Source: Silene conica
Lineage: Eukaryota; Streptophyta; Magnoliopsida; Caryophyllales; Caryophyllaceae
Length of the DNA: 64,000 nt
Assembly (NCBI GenBank): GCA_029255685.2
Contig: CM055317.2
Location: 76,187,460 to 76,251,459 of the forward strand
Direction of reading: 5' to 3'
Shown here: positions 1-11,884 of the stretch, piece after piece
Layout: each line of letters begins with the position of its first letter
Position numbering within the stretch: the first letter of the stretch is position 1
The notes under the pieces: model-generated
The model's database searches: none
What the model saw: the letters and a program-made list of their open reading frames with translations, nothing else
What the model was told of the DNA's origin: nothing
Translations under genes and position numbers: made by a program

Positions 1-2246
1 TTATATAATAAAAGAAATAAGACATTGAGTCATAGAGATGTAAGTATGTTTACCTTTGAATATGACAAACCATAAATTTTGATAGTCCTAGATGAAAACA
101 AAACAACATATATGTGAAGCTAAATGAGTCATCCATGGCCAATAAAACTTATAAATAAATAATTAAATAAATAAAACCTTAATATACTTAGCTTACCTTA
201 ATGTTGAGACAATGATAAGAAACATTATTAACACATACAATTTTCATGGTGATGGAGGCATACCAACAAATTGGCTTGAATTTTGGCTCACAAATGTTGT
301 CTTCCATCAAACATTTATAACCGATTGAGGATGCAATTTACGACTTTTGGAAGTTCTTTTTTTTATAATTATTAGAAAATTTAATATATACATAAATATG
401 TAGCACGGTTTTAATGTTTTATGACTTTTGAGCATTCTTTTCATTATTAGCAAATTTAATATAGACATAAGAGTAAAGTAAAGATAAATGAGATGTAAAA
501 GGTTTGCTTTAAATTTTAATTAATTTGGTTGGGTTAAGTATTATGAAGAATTTAAATTAATTTATTACCATGTTCAATTAAGAAAATTAATTAAATAGGA
601 AAAAAATGGTGGATGTTAAGTAATATGAAAAGTTTTAATTACTTATTAACATGTTTTATTAAAACAAAATAATTAAAACTTTAATTTTAATTATAAATTA
701 TGAAATTTTTATAACAAAATTTTCATTTAAAATGTCAATATTAATTATAAATTATGAAATTTTGAAGGGTTGCATTTAAAATGTTAATTATAAATTATGA
801 AATTTTGAAGGGTTACATATATTTGGGAAAATAGTACATTTAATATACAAAACTAATTTAAGAATAATGATAATATTAAAAGGTCGATGTTTAAAATTGG
901 AGTGGTGTAAATTTTTATTTGTCATTTAACATTTTCTAATTTTAAAAATTAAAAGGTCAAATGTTTAATGTAGTATGATATTATTTCTCCTTAATATTTA
1001 AAACTTATATGCTATTATTTTATAAGTTGTGTATATTAGTTTGTTGCTTAAAATATTCTAACAATAAACATCGAAATTTAAAATTTAGTATTGTATGAAC
1101 TTTGATTTTGATTTTTAATTGTTGTTTAAGTTATCTAGAAATTCAAGAGGTAAAAGTTTAATTTTTTTTACTTTTAAAATAAGAAATAATGAGGTGACTT
1201 GTTAGTATTCTAGTGGTAAAATAAGATACTTTTGGCTAACCTTTTTATTTTATTTATAGACTTATTAGTAAATTAACTAAACAAATGTGATATAATAAAT
1301 TTTTAATCCATGTCACATTAATATGCCATGTCACATTTAAACTTGCCATGTCATATTTAAATCTTGCCATGTCACATTTTTTTTGCTAGCCTTTTAATTA
1401 GATTTTATAGATATATTTTAAATAATTAGAGTGAATATAAACTATTATAGCTATTATGGTTTTTATAGACATTACACAACCATAAATTTCCATATTTTAA
1501 TTTTAATCTTAATTTATTTTATGGTATTATTAGATTAGATAATTGATTGCTGTAAAACTCAAGAGATGAATTAAATACGAAAAATTGTAAATGGAAATTA
1601 TGGGTGTTAATTAATATAAAGAGTTTTGATCAATTTATTAACATATTATATTACAAAAATTAACTATATAAGAAAAACTTGTAATTAATTTGGTGGGGAT
1701 TAAGTATTATGAAGAGTTTTAATCAATTCATTACCATGTTTAAAGACAAAAATGAAATAAATAGGAAAAAATGTTAATAAAAATGGTGGGTGTTAAGTAA
1801 TATGAAGAGTTTTTATTAATTATTAACATGTTTTATTAAAAAAAATTAACTATAATTATAAAATCTATTAACACATTTTATTACAAAAATTTCAATTAAA
1901 ATGTCAATATTAATTATAAATTACAAAATTTTGATTTAAATTTTGAAAGGTTACATAAATTTTGGAAAACAATATATTTAATATACAAAATTAAAATTAA
2001 TTTAAGAATATTGATAATATCCTTTAATATTATAGATAAGTGAATTAAGTTAATGTCATGTAATTATAAATTGATAATTCATCACACAAATTCGTCATGT
2101 AACATTAAAAATATGCTACGTCACATTTAAATATGCCAAGTTACATTAAAATTGTGCCATGTCACATTTTTTTAGTTATCCTTTTAATGAGATTTTATAG
2201 ATGAGTGCACAATGTAACAGGTGAAAATTAAACCTCAATTTTATAA
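1..2246. repeat. AT-rich intergenic DNA with long direct repeats
   Basis: No gene is visible. Two stretches, about 520-1400 and 1680-2210, are diverged direct repeats of each other: both contain a 'taagtattatgaagag' block, then a 'gggtgttaagtaatatgaa' block, then several 'gccatgtcacattt' words, then 'ccttttaattagattttatag'. The last block, read on the minus strand, resembles the 5' start of plant Helitrons ('TCTATAAAATCT'), so these may be tandem or nested copies of one Helitron family. No matching 3' terminus was found, because it would lie at or beyond the left edge. The family assignment is inferred; the repeat itself is seen. Confidence 0.5.
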
Positions 2247-3076
2247 TCTTATTTATATTAATACAAGAACATTTCGTGTAATTTCGTGCGTCCACATCAT
2301 CATAACCATTTTCTTTTATTTTTTATCTTTAAATAAATGTAGGACCCACCACAAAAAATATGTAATTAATTTATTAAAACCAAATTTGATAATAGAATTT
2401 TATTGAATAATCAATACAAAATTTCAATGAACCACCATCCCCAATTCTATTTATGTTGCATAAATAATAAATATAAAAATGTAGAATTTTTCAATAGTCC
2501 ACCTAGTTTATCAATAATAAAAAAATAAAATAAAAATATAAACAAAAAACATTATTAGATAATAAAAGTATAAATGATAAAAAAAATGATAAAATAAATA
2601 ACGTTATTATATTATTTTACAGTTTTTAACTCTAACATTTTGAACATCATAATAGCAAAATTTTGAGATATTACTAAATTTCAGTAATTTTTTTGAATAA
2701 GAAATAGTTTTCAACAAAAAAATGTTAATAAATAGTACATTTAAATGAACTAATATAAACTCTGTTAAGTAGATTTTAGAGCATTCCGTTTAAATAATAT
2801 TCTAAAGAAATTCGTTATAGATATTGAGCTTATCCACTATAATAGGTAGATTTAACAATTTTATTATCATGTTTTTACACTGAATTCGTGCATATTTTTC
2901 ACGGATTTAAAACATGTGTAAAGTTCAAAACCTTGCAATTTTTGCACGGTTTTAAACTATTATCATTATAAAAAAATAGAATATAAAAGTACACGTATTT
3001 TGGTTTAACATTTTTAAATATTAATCATTTTATCGATGTTATTAAAATTACACCCGTGCAAAGGGTTAAAAACTAG
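2247..3076 (+). mobile_element. Non-autonomous Helitron H1 (830 bp)
   Basis: The 5' end is TC (TCTTATTTATATTAATAC) preceded by A. The 3' end is CTAG followed by T, preceded by a degenerate 'cccgtgcaaaggg' stem. This matches the Helitron rule of insertion between A and T without target duplication. Strong support comes from a second copy in the opposite orientation at 36894-37731, alignable by eye over its whole length. Shared landmarks are 'cacatcatca', 'actctgttaagtagattttag', 'gagcttatccac' and a 'gaattcgtgcat'-like block. It has no helicase ORF, so it is non-autonomous. The short plus-strand ORF at its 5' end is not a gene. Confidence 0.75.
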
Positions 3077-3959
3077 TTGAGATAAAAGTTACACCCAAAA
3101 AAATAGTTGAGATAAAAGAGCTTTTATCACTCAAGTAGTTGAACTAACTTTTATTCTCACCACACCCTAATATAACCATTTTACACAATAATTAGGGAAA
3201 TATATAAATATAAATATTAGAGAATTTTGTAAATAACCCTTTTTGTATCATTTTTTTTTACAAATAACCTACTTTTAAGTCCACTTTTATAAATAACCCC
3301 TTAAATATCCCTTAAATCTAAAAATTACCCCCTATTATTGATTATTATAACGATTTTTATAAAATTCGATCTATACACGATATTATACTTAAATTATGTA
3401 ATATACCTAAACTATCCTTAATTATAACACTATCCAGTATCCACCCAACAAATCCCTTTACTATAAAAGGAATAGCTTTTCAAGGATTTCTATTGGTTGA
3501 TGGATTAATGAAAATGATTTTTTTTTAATTGTGGTAGGGTCCACCACACAAATAGGATCCTACCTCTGGGTGTAGGAAAGCATGGTACATCAGGCCCATA
3601 TAATACCTAATCTACTAATTTTTTTTATTAGAGCCCACTACAAAACAAATACTTATCTAATTAACATCCAGTAAACCCTTCTTAATTCTCTGTTGACGAC
3701 AGTCATAACAAAGTTCTCTCCCACCAAAATTTAATTTGAAGATGACGGAAGGAAAGCGATTGGTATATCCAACAAGGCGGAAAAATGCATCGAATTATAT
3801 TTCGATAAATGATAAGCAATTTGTATCGACATCAAGAAGGAAAAACGCATCGAACAAGATTAATTTGAGGTATATTTTTACACCAAATATTAAGTACTCA
3901 TTAAAGTTTGATGATATATTGACGCATAAAAATACGAGCTATTACGATAAGAATACGAG
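3077..3959. other. Intergenic, transposon-like, no gene
   Basis: No supported gene. A block at about 3212-3312 ('tagagaattttgtaaataa' through 'ccttaaatatcccttaaatct') is repeated in inverted orientation at about 12690-12812 and could be one end of a large terminal-inverted-repeat element. The DNA from 3500 to 3960 leads into the minisatellite. The 75-codon ORF at 3736-3963 already contains diverged repeat units and has no recognisable domain. Confidence 0.45.
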
Positions 3960-6115
3960 CTAACGTAAAAAGTACATTTTGATGATATATTGAGCAATTA
4001 AAATTACGAGGTATAAATAAAAGAATACGAGTTACAAAATAAGAGCTAATATTAAAATAATACGAGCTAATATAAAAATAATACGAGCTATTAAGCTAAG
4101 AATACAAGCTAAATGTAAATACAATACGAGCTAATATTAAAAGAATACAAGTTAATATAAAAAAAAAACACGAGTTATTAAGATAAGAGTACGAGCTATT
4201 AATATAAGAATACGAGCTTATGTAAAAGGGACACGAACTTAAGAAATTCACGAACTAAAAAATACGAGCACATAAGAATGCAAATCAGTACCCTAAGAAT
4301 ACAACCTAATATAAAAAGAATATGAGCTAATATAAAAGAATACGAGCCAATATAAAAAACACGATTTATTAAGATAAGAATACGAGCTATTCATATAAGA
4401 ATACGAGCTATTAATATAAAAATATAAGCTAATATAAAAAGAATACGAATTTACGAAAATCACGAACTAAAAAATACGAGCACATCAGAATGCAAGTTAC
4501 TACCCTAAGAATACGAGCTAATATAAACAGAATACGAGCTAATATAAAAAGAATACGAGTTAATATAAAAAAACACAAATTATTAAGATAAGAATACGAG
4601 CTATTAATATAAGAATACGAGCTATTCATATAAGAATACGAGCTATTAATATAAGAATACGAGCTAATGTAAAAAGAATACGAGTTTACGAAAATCACGA
4701 ACTAAAAAATACGAGTACATCAAAATGCAAGTTATTACGTGCTAATATAAAAAGAATACGAGCTAATATTAAAAGAATTAACGAGTTAATATAAAAAAAC
4801 ACACGAGTTATTAAGATAAGAGTACGAGCTATTAATATATGAATACGAGCTTATGTAAAAGGAATACGAGCTTAAGAAAATCACGAACTAAAAAATACGA
4901 GCACATAAGAATGCAAATCATTACCCTAATAATACGAGCTAATATAAAAAGAATATGAGCTAATATAAAAGAGTACGAGCCAATATAAAAAACACGATTT
5001 ATTAAGATAAAAATACGAGCTATTAAGATAAGAATACGAGCTATTCATATAAGAGTACGAGCTATTAATATAAGAATACGATTTAATGTAAAAAGAATAC
5101 GAATTTACGAAAATCACGAACTAAAAAATACGAGCACATCAGAATGCAAGTTATTACCCTAAGAATACAAATTAATATAAAGAGACTACAAGCTAATATT
5201 AAAAGAATACGAGCTAATATAAAAAAAAACACGAATTATTAAGATAAGAATACGAGCTATTAATATAAGCATACGAGTTATTTATATAAGAATACGAGTT
5301 ATTAATATAAGAATACGAGCTAATGTAAAAATAGTACGAGTTTACGAAAATCACGAACTAAAAAATACGAGCACATCAGAATGCAAGTTATTACGTGCTA
5401 ATATAAAAAGAATACGAGCTAATATTAAAAGTATACGAGTTAATATAAAAAAACACGAGTTATTAAGATGAGATCGGTACGAGCTATTAAAATAAGAATA
5501 CGAGCTATTAATATATAAGAATGCGAGCTAATGTAAAAAGAATACGAGTTTACGAAAATCACGAACTAAAAAATACGAGCGCATCAGAATGCAAGCTATT
5601 ACCCTAAGAATACGAACTAATATAAGAAGAATACGAGCTAATATAAAAAAAATACGAGCTAATATTAAAAAAATATGAGTTATTAAGATAAGAATGTGAA
5701 CTATTAATATAAGAATACGAGCTAATAATATAAGAATACACGCTAATGTAAAAAGAATACAAGCTTAAGAAAATCATGAACTAAAAAATACGAGCACATA
5801 CGAATGCAACTTATTACCCTAAGAATACGAGTTAATATAAAAAGAATACGAGCTAATATAAAAAAGAATATGAGCTAATGTAAAAAACCACGAGCTATTA
5901 AGATGAGAACACGAGCTATTAATATAAGAATCCGAGTTATTAAGATAAAATACGAACTATTAAGATAAGAATACGAGCTATTAATATAAGAATATGAGCT
6001 AATTTATAAAGAATATGAACTAATAAAATAAGAATACGAGTTATTAACATATATAAGAATATGAGTTAATATTCAAAATATACGAGCTAATGTAAACAGA
6101 ATACGAGCTAATATA
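3960..6115. repeat. 21-bp minisatellite with ~0.2-kb higher-order period
   Basis: About 2.2 kb of tandem 20-21-bp units of the type 'agaatacgagctattaatat' and 'agaatacgagctaatataaa'. Superimposed on this is a longer unit marked by 'cacgaactaaaaaatacg' followed by 'cacatcagaatgcaag'. This marker occurs at 4239, 4461, 4696, 4882, 5115, 5352, 5560 and 5775, so the spacing is 186 to 237 bp. Because the unit is a multiple of three, the minus strand shows spurious 'SYSYINS' heptapeptide ORFs (4429-4698, 4926-5117). These are repeat by-products and not genes. A short relative of the motif is seen near 29880. Confidence 0.9.
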
Positions 6116-7440
6116 AATTTTGTATCAAAAAGTTTATTCAACATAGTAATCCATTACAATTCCACAAATTTTACACAACCTAGTATAAAAAGTATACGTA
6201 GTGATACAAAGCAATTCCAATTTCACAAATTGTACTTTACAAAAGCAATTTATTCAACATAAAAGAGTATATGTGTTTCAATTTCACAAAAGTATACAAA
6301 ACAATTTCACAAAAGTATACGTGTTTCAATTTATTTCTTCTAATTTAACTTAGGGTTATAAAAAATTGTATACGGGTTATTATAAAAAATTACAGACACT
6401 AAGGCGTAATATGTAATTGTTTTTCCAAAACTACTGAATTAGAAGTACATGTTTTCGTTTCCATTGAAGTTTCATGCTACTTCAAAATTTCATATTGTTT
6501 CATTGATGATGACACATTTGGCGTTTCATTCGCAGTCGAAGCTTCATTCATCATTGATGATAAAAATTATATAATGGCATTAAATAAACTAAAATATGGA
6601 GATATAATAATTAAGAAGATAAATGATTTACTAGATGATGAACGAAGACGAGTTAGAAAAATAGGGAAGAAGTTACAGGAGAGGGGAAGTGGGGAAGAAT
6701 GGGATTACTAACTTTTTTTACTTTTTCTTTTTTTTTTTACAAAAATAATAAAGAAAAAGACTAAAATGTCCTTGGATGTACAATAACATTGTACATCTGG
6801 TGGTATAGTCCAGGAACTGGGTCCACCATGATCTTATACATAATTAATTATTTGTCTCAAGTTTTTCATCAATTTAATTTATTCCCTACTTTCATCAATT
6901 TAATATGAAGTCTTTCGAGGTCCTAACTTCAATTCAACCGTAAAATCAAATCTTCGATGATCATTGATAATAAGTTAACTAATTTTACATAAATTAAAGG
7001 GATACATTAAATATAATAATATGATTGAGACGCATAAACTTTAGAGATGAGTATATGCCAAGATTAAATAAGTTTTTAATATTACGTTAACATGCAATAG
7101 TTAAAATGATTAAATTGAGTGACGATGAGAATAAAACAAGAACAAACGAATACCAAATATAATAATAATATATAAATTGGCGAAAATTAAAACATTCAGA
7201 TAGTAGAAATCAACAAATTAAAATAGTTGAGATTTGGAAATCAACGAAAATATGTAACCCCGTCTTAAATGTACGTAAAAAAAAGGGATTATATTATATG
7301 GTCGGAGTTTTTTTGGATAGTTAGAGGGTCAACTAAAAAAAATTGGGTTCATTGCGATGGTTTCGAAGTTGGAAGACTCGGAACACTAAATCCGTAAACA
7401 TAATTTTAAAATATATATATTTTTTTTTTATCGGCTACTA
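6116..7440. other. Intergenic, AT-rich, no gene
   Basis: No supported gene. 6120-6330 holds a degenerate repeat of 'acaaaagtatacgtgtttcaatttc' words. A perfect short palindrome 'gatgtacaat'...'attgtacatc' lies at about 6775-6799. The rest is AT-rich and featureless to the eye. Confidence 0.4.
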
Positions 7441-7642
7441 TCTTATCTATATAAATACTGAATCATTTCTCAAGCTGTGGTTGCGCCACGTTTCATACAA
7501 GCTTTAATTTTTTTTTTAATTTACTCAGGTGGGTCCCGCATATATTTGATAATTTTCCTGCACCATAACCGCCCAATATTCTACATATTCCAAATAAATG
7601 CCTAAAATCGTAGATTCAGAAATATTACGAACATTTTATCTA

Positions 7643-7906
7643 CTCCCTCCTATTCCGAATAAATGTCACATTTGAGGGTTGGCACAATATTTAAGGAAGT
7701 GAATAAACTAAGGGTAAAGTCGTCCATAAACAAAGGTTAATTAAATTAAGGGTTGGGTTAGGGGTGATTTTAGTATAAAATAAGTAAAGTACTAAGGGTA
7801 AGGTTGTCCTTTTATGGTCAAAAATATGTCCCAAAATGGAATATGTGACAATTAGGTGAAAAGACGAAAATGGCAAAATGTGACATTTATTCGGAATAGG
7901 AGGGAG
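7643..7906. mobile_element. Stowaway-like MITE (264 bp)
   Basis: Terminal inverted repeats CTCCCTCCTATTCCGAATAA and its complement near 7875-7906 are nearly perfect over about 30 bp, flanked by TA on both sides. This is the Tc1/mariner-type MITE signature of plants. It has no coding capacity. Confidence 0.85.
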
Positions 7907-8230
7907 TATATTAGTACAGAAACATTTAATGAATTCTGGTGAATCCACCTCATTAATTCATCATTTTATCTTTTTTTTTTAAAATTCAATTATGGTGGGC
8001 CCGTATTGTTGTTTACTGAATTAATTTTCGAATAAATATTTGCGTTTCATTAGTTGCGTTATTATTACGTACTAATTCTGATTTATTTCATAAACAATAA
8101 TTTATACGTAACCGATCATATTTATAACGTTTAACTTATATATTATATATTAAAATATATTGTCTGTCGATCTATACATAATTATTAAATAATGAGTTAT
8201 GACTACCAGTCAATATTACAATAAATAATA

Positions 8231-8503
8231 CTCTCTCCTATTCTATGTATTGTTCCCCTTTGAGTGGGGCACAAGAATTAAGGTAGGGAGTAAAATAAGT
8301 GTAAAAAATTGGGTGGGGTTGGGTGATAGGAGAGAGGAATGAATAATTAGGAATTAAATAAGAAATTGTGAGTTGGGTGGGGTTTGATAATAGGAGAGAG
8401 AAATGAATAAAATAAGAATAAAAGTTTCCAAAATAAGAAAGGGGAAGAAAACCTGAATAATCCGTTTTAGGAAATAGGGAAGAATAGATAGAATAGGAGG
8501 GAA
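8231..8503. mobile_element. Stowaway-like MITE (273 bp)
   Basis: The inverted ends 'ctctctcctattctatgtatt' and 'aatagatagaataggagggaa' are flanked by TA dinucleotides. The interior is purine-rich ('gggtggggttgggtgataggagagag') and is partly repeated at about 8305-8340 and 8375-8402. Confidence 0.75.
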
Positions 8504-8809
8504 TACATAATTATAATAAATACTAACCAAAATTACAGTAATTGATAGAAAAATGTAACAAAATACAGAAAATGATAAAAACACGATCGAAATTTCAAGT
8601 ACAATTTTCATGACAGTACTAAATTAAAATAGCAATAAGAATAAATTAAAATAACAATAACGTAAAAAAAATACTTACAATGTCAATGATATTACAAAAA
8701 TCTTAATTAATAGCATGTAGCCTAAAATTTCATCAACAAAAATATATTCGGATTATTAATTAAACTATTTAAAATAACAATATTATTAAAACGACCCCGT
8801 GCATTTTTG

Positions 8810-9333
8810 TAGGGGTGAGAATCGGTCCAAGACCGGACCAAACCGGACCGAACCGGACCGGACCGAAGACCAAACTTAAAAATTTGGTGGACCAAAGACC
8901 GGACCTAAAACTTTCGGTCTTGGACCGGACCAAACCCGAAATATTTGGTCCGGTCCGGTCTTGGACCAAAATGGACCTAAACTATTTTTTTCACTATTTC
9001 GTAGAGGATAATTACATTTTAATTCCGCTAAATAAAATATATTTAAATAGTTAGACGACATTTTTTATGAAAATCATTGACAATACTAATTTAAAGATAA
9101 AATGTTAATTTCATTCAAAATATTTTAATGATTGGTCGTAAAAAAACATGAAGTTTGGTCCATTCGGTCCGGACCTAAATTAACCGGTCTTGGACCGGAC
9201 CGGACCGAAGACCAGAACTTGAAAAAATGAGGACCGAGGACCGGACCAAAATAATTCGGTCCGGGTTTGGTCCAGACCAAATGGTCCGGTCTGGTCCATT
9301 TTTCCGGTCCGGACCTAAATTTGCTCACCCCTA
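8810..9333. mobile_element. hAT-type non-autonomous element filled with GGACCGG words
   Basis: The termini are TAGGGGTGAG at both ends (inverted). They are flanked by a perfect 8-bp target duplication, catttttg, at 8802-8809 and 9334-9341, which is the hAT superfamily hallmark. Most of the interior consists of reiterated GGACCGG/CCGGTCC and 'ttggtcc' words on both sides of an AT-rich core (8990-9140). The short ORFs on both strands here come from this low-complexity sequence and are not genes. The insertion lies in the loop of Helitron H5's terminal hairpin. Confidence 0.85.
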
Positions 9334-9358
9334 CATTTTTGCATGGGGCTAAAACTAG

Positions 9359-9735
9359 TTCTTCTTAAGTTTAAAACGGGTCTTCTCACGATTATAGGAC
9401 ACATATTTTATTTTCGTCATGCATAATGCTTTTCATTCTACATATGTATATTTGACCCGTTTTAAACTTAAATCGATAAGTCGTTCTAAATAAGATTTGT
9501 GTGCTTTTATAATGTCAAGCAGATGCATTAATTTACTTGCGTCTGAGTCAAATATATAAATTCTCTTTAATTTTTACATTGATATGAGTGCGATACTAAA
9601 ATCTTATTTTTGTTAAATATATTTAACTTCTTATTGATTTTTCGATTTAATAAAATTAGACCCGTGCATTTTTTGCACGGGCGTAAAACTAGTATACCGA
9701 TTATTTCATTATCTCACTTAAGCTTAAATCCCAAA
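9359..9735 (+). mobile_element. Remnant with Helitron 3' terminus
   Basis: A perfect hairpin CCCGTGCA-tttt-TGCACGGG at 9661-9681 is followed by 'cgtaaaactag' ending at 9692 and then T. This is a clear Helitron 3' end, in the same family as H5 and H6. Its 5' end was not found. It may be the outer element into which H5 inserted. Confidence 0.6.
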
Positions 9736-11884
9736 TCTATATATAATAATAAAACACAAACCACTATCATACTCCTTTTTCCCGCCTATTTATCCACCAT
9801 CCAATATTAACCCACTAAAGATATTATCATAATTAGTTACAAAATATTATTCTAACTATCTTCCTAGAATATGGTCATAACCAACTAAAATATTCATATT
9901 ATACATAGTAACATTAATAGTATAAGATACTTAAAATTCCTACTTTTACTTATCTAACTATCTTCCTAGAATATAAATTGTTTACCAATTTACCAATAAA
10001 CTATCTGTCACATAAAATAGCGGATGTGTCAAATATAGTCATATTTGACCAATATTTGGCAATATATGGCTTATAATAGAAGGTGAGCTAAAATATCAAT
10101 TTATACACCACGTATATTTACAAAAAAATAATTAATAACTTTAAAATATGTAAAAAATAAAATACGGTGACAGATGACGGACAATCATGGACAGATAATT
10201 GAATTAAGATAGTTATGAATATATAGATATGACGATACATATGCTTAAAGTCAAAAGTTTCACAAATTCTCATTTGTAACGGATATAGGGACTTGCTATA
10301 TCACGCCCCTATTTTACTTATTACGTCTCCTATTTTTCAATTTATTCCAAGTTTGCCCTTATATTAGCTTTAGTAAAAAAAAATTTGTTTTATTATAAAG
10401 TGTTTTTTAGACAATGTTTATAATAATTGTTTTATTTTTGTGGCGATTTAAATTATACGGTATATCGTTATTGATGCATTTGGTTCGGCGATTTTTATTA
10501 TATGTAATTTACGGTTTATTGTTATTAAAATTTTAAGACGGTCTAAAAAGTAATTAATTTCCCAAACATTCAATCATATTTTGTTCTTATCCCACAAAAA
10601 CAAAAAAAGAAAAAGAAAAAAAAGAGAGAAAAAACCCACCAAAGGGTGGTGCCATATAAATTACAGGGCACCACCATGATACTGCCGTGTAATTGACGCG
10701 ACATCACTATTTGGTGTGTTTTTTTTCTTTTTTTTTGTGTTTGTGAGATAAAAGACAAATTATGAGTTAACGTTTTGGAAGTTAATTACTTTTCAAACCG
10801 TCTTAATATTTTAATAACAATAAACCGTAAATTACATATAATACAAATCGTCGAACCAAATAAATCAATAATGATATACTGTATAATATAAACCGTTACA
10901 AAAATAAAACAATTATAAAAATCGTCTCAAAAACACTTTAGGATAATGTTGATTCGCATTGAATTCGTTGTTAAATTACGAACCTATATAAGACTGCCTT
11001 AGCATAATAATAATTCAAAATGAACAACCTATCCGTTTTTTAGCTTTTAATTTAAATTAATAGTAACTACTAATATTATATTAGCTTATTGATCTTGCGA
11101 TAAAATAGCTATAAAATATTATAGATTCTATTATTTTGTATTATTTACATACATATAATTATATAAGTACCAAAATTATAGTTTTGGGACATTTTCTTAC
11201 GGGGTATATATTGGCTATTCTGAATGACATAATTAGCTAATTACTACTGATAAGTCGTTTTCAACATAACTATGTTCTACCAAGGGTGTTGGATACAAAT
11301 ATTTATATTAATTTAGTGTAAAACCATGTAGTAAAAATCTATATGCAATTCACCAAAAATGTTTAGTAACGGGTTTTACACTCTATTTTGTTTTGCTGAA
11401 AAGAGTTGAATTGAACTGGTCGTAGTGAAGCTAAATTATCTCGAAAAAGAGTTAATTTGTCATGAGATGAATTGAACTAAACTGAACTGAACTAAATGAA
11501 GCTGAATTTAACTACACATAGCCTATTCCATTTTATGTCATTAATAATTATACGAACGTTTTTGTATTAGTTTAAGAACATATGGAAAACATACAATATT
11601 CATTTTTTATGTGTACCTTATAATTTTAATTATTTTGATCATGTGTATTTTGATTATTAAATCAAAATAGGGATGTGTCGATGTCAGTGAGGCGTGTACC
11701 CTTTAATTTAATGTTAAAAGTATAATAAACGTTGAATTTAAATTTAATATGCTTTTATTTGTATTTGTAAAATATTGTACATTTATATTTAAATGAAATA
11801 ATACTACAACTATAAAATTTTAAATATCTATTTATATATATTTTTTTAATATGCCCGTGCAATTTTGCACGGGTCCTAAACTAG
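9736..11884 (+). mobile_element. Non-autonomous Helitron H6 (2.1 kb)
   Basis: The 5' end is TCTATATATAATAATAAAAC after an A at 9735. The 3' end is a perfect hairpin CCCGTGCA/TGCACGGG at about 11853-11873, followed by 'tcctaaactag' ending at 11884 and then T. No long ORF is present. It carries a long fold-back structure at 10397-10939. The pairing of these two termini is inferred from their order and lack of intervening termini. Confidence 0.65.
10397..10939. repeat. Long inverted repeat (fold-back, arms ~165 bp)
   Basis: The left arm, about 10397-10562, and right arm, about 10777-10939, are inverted copies, roughly 85% alike by eye. Examples are 'ggtttattgttattaaaat' against 'attttaataacaataaacc', and 'taattaatttcc' against 'ggaagttaatta'. 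The ~215-bp centre carries A-rich and T-rich flanks and a second perfect 9-bp inverted repeat, ggtggtgcc/ggcaccacc. It may be a fold-back MITE. A transcript would form a long hairpin. Confidence 0.85.

Larger units (their letters stand above)
7441..9358 (+). mobile_element. Non-autonomous Helitron H5, carrying three nested insertions
   Basis: It starts with TCTTATCTATATAAATACTG after an A and ends with 'ggggctaaaactag' followed by T. The 5' 200 bp ('gtggttgcgccacg', 'ggtgggtcccgca', 'attccaaataaatg') matches the 5' part of the minus-strand Helitron H3 (39570-39764), which confirms the family. The 3' terminal hairpin (cccgtgcatttttg / catggggc) is split by a hAT-type element at 8810-9333. Two Stowaway-like MITEs (7643-7906 and 8231-8503) are also nested inside. 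No replicase or helicase ORF remains. Confidence 0.7.

Noticed and set aside
4429-5117. Minus-strand ORFs encoding tyrosine/serine-rich heptapeptide repeats
   Set aside because: They are translations of the 21-bp minisatellite. The period is a multiple of three, which keeps a frame open by chance.
3960-6115. CRISPR-like regular repeat array
   Set aside because: Units are contiguous and diverged without unique spacers, and the DNA is plant nuclear.
8769-9328. Overlapping ORFs on both strands (proteins with repeated GP and RSG words)
   Set aside because: They arise from reiterated GGACCGG words inside the hAT-type element.
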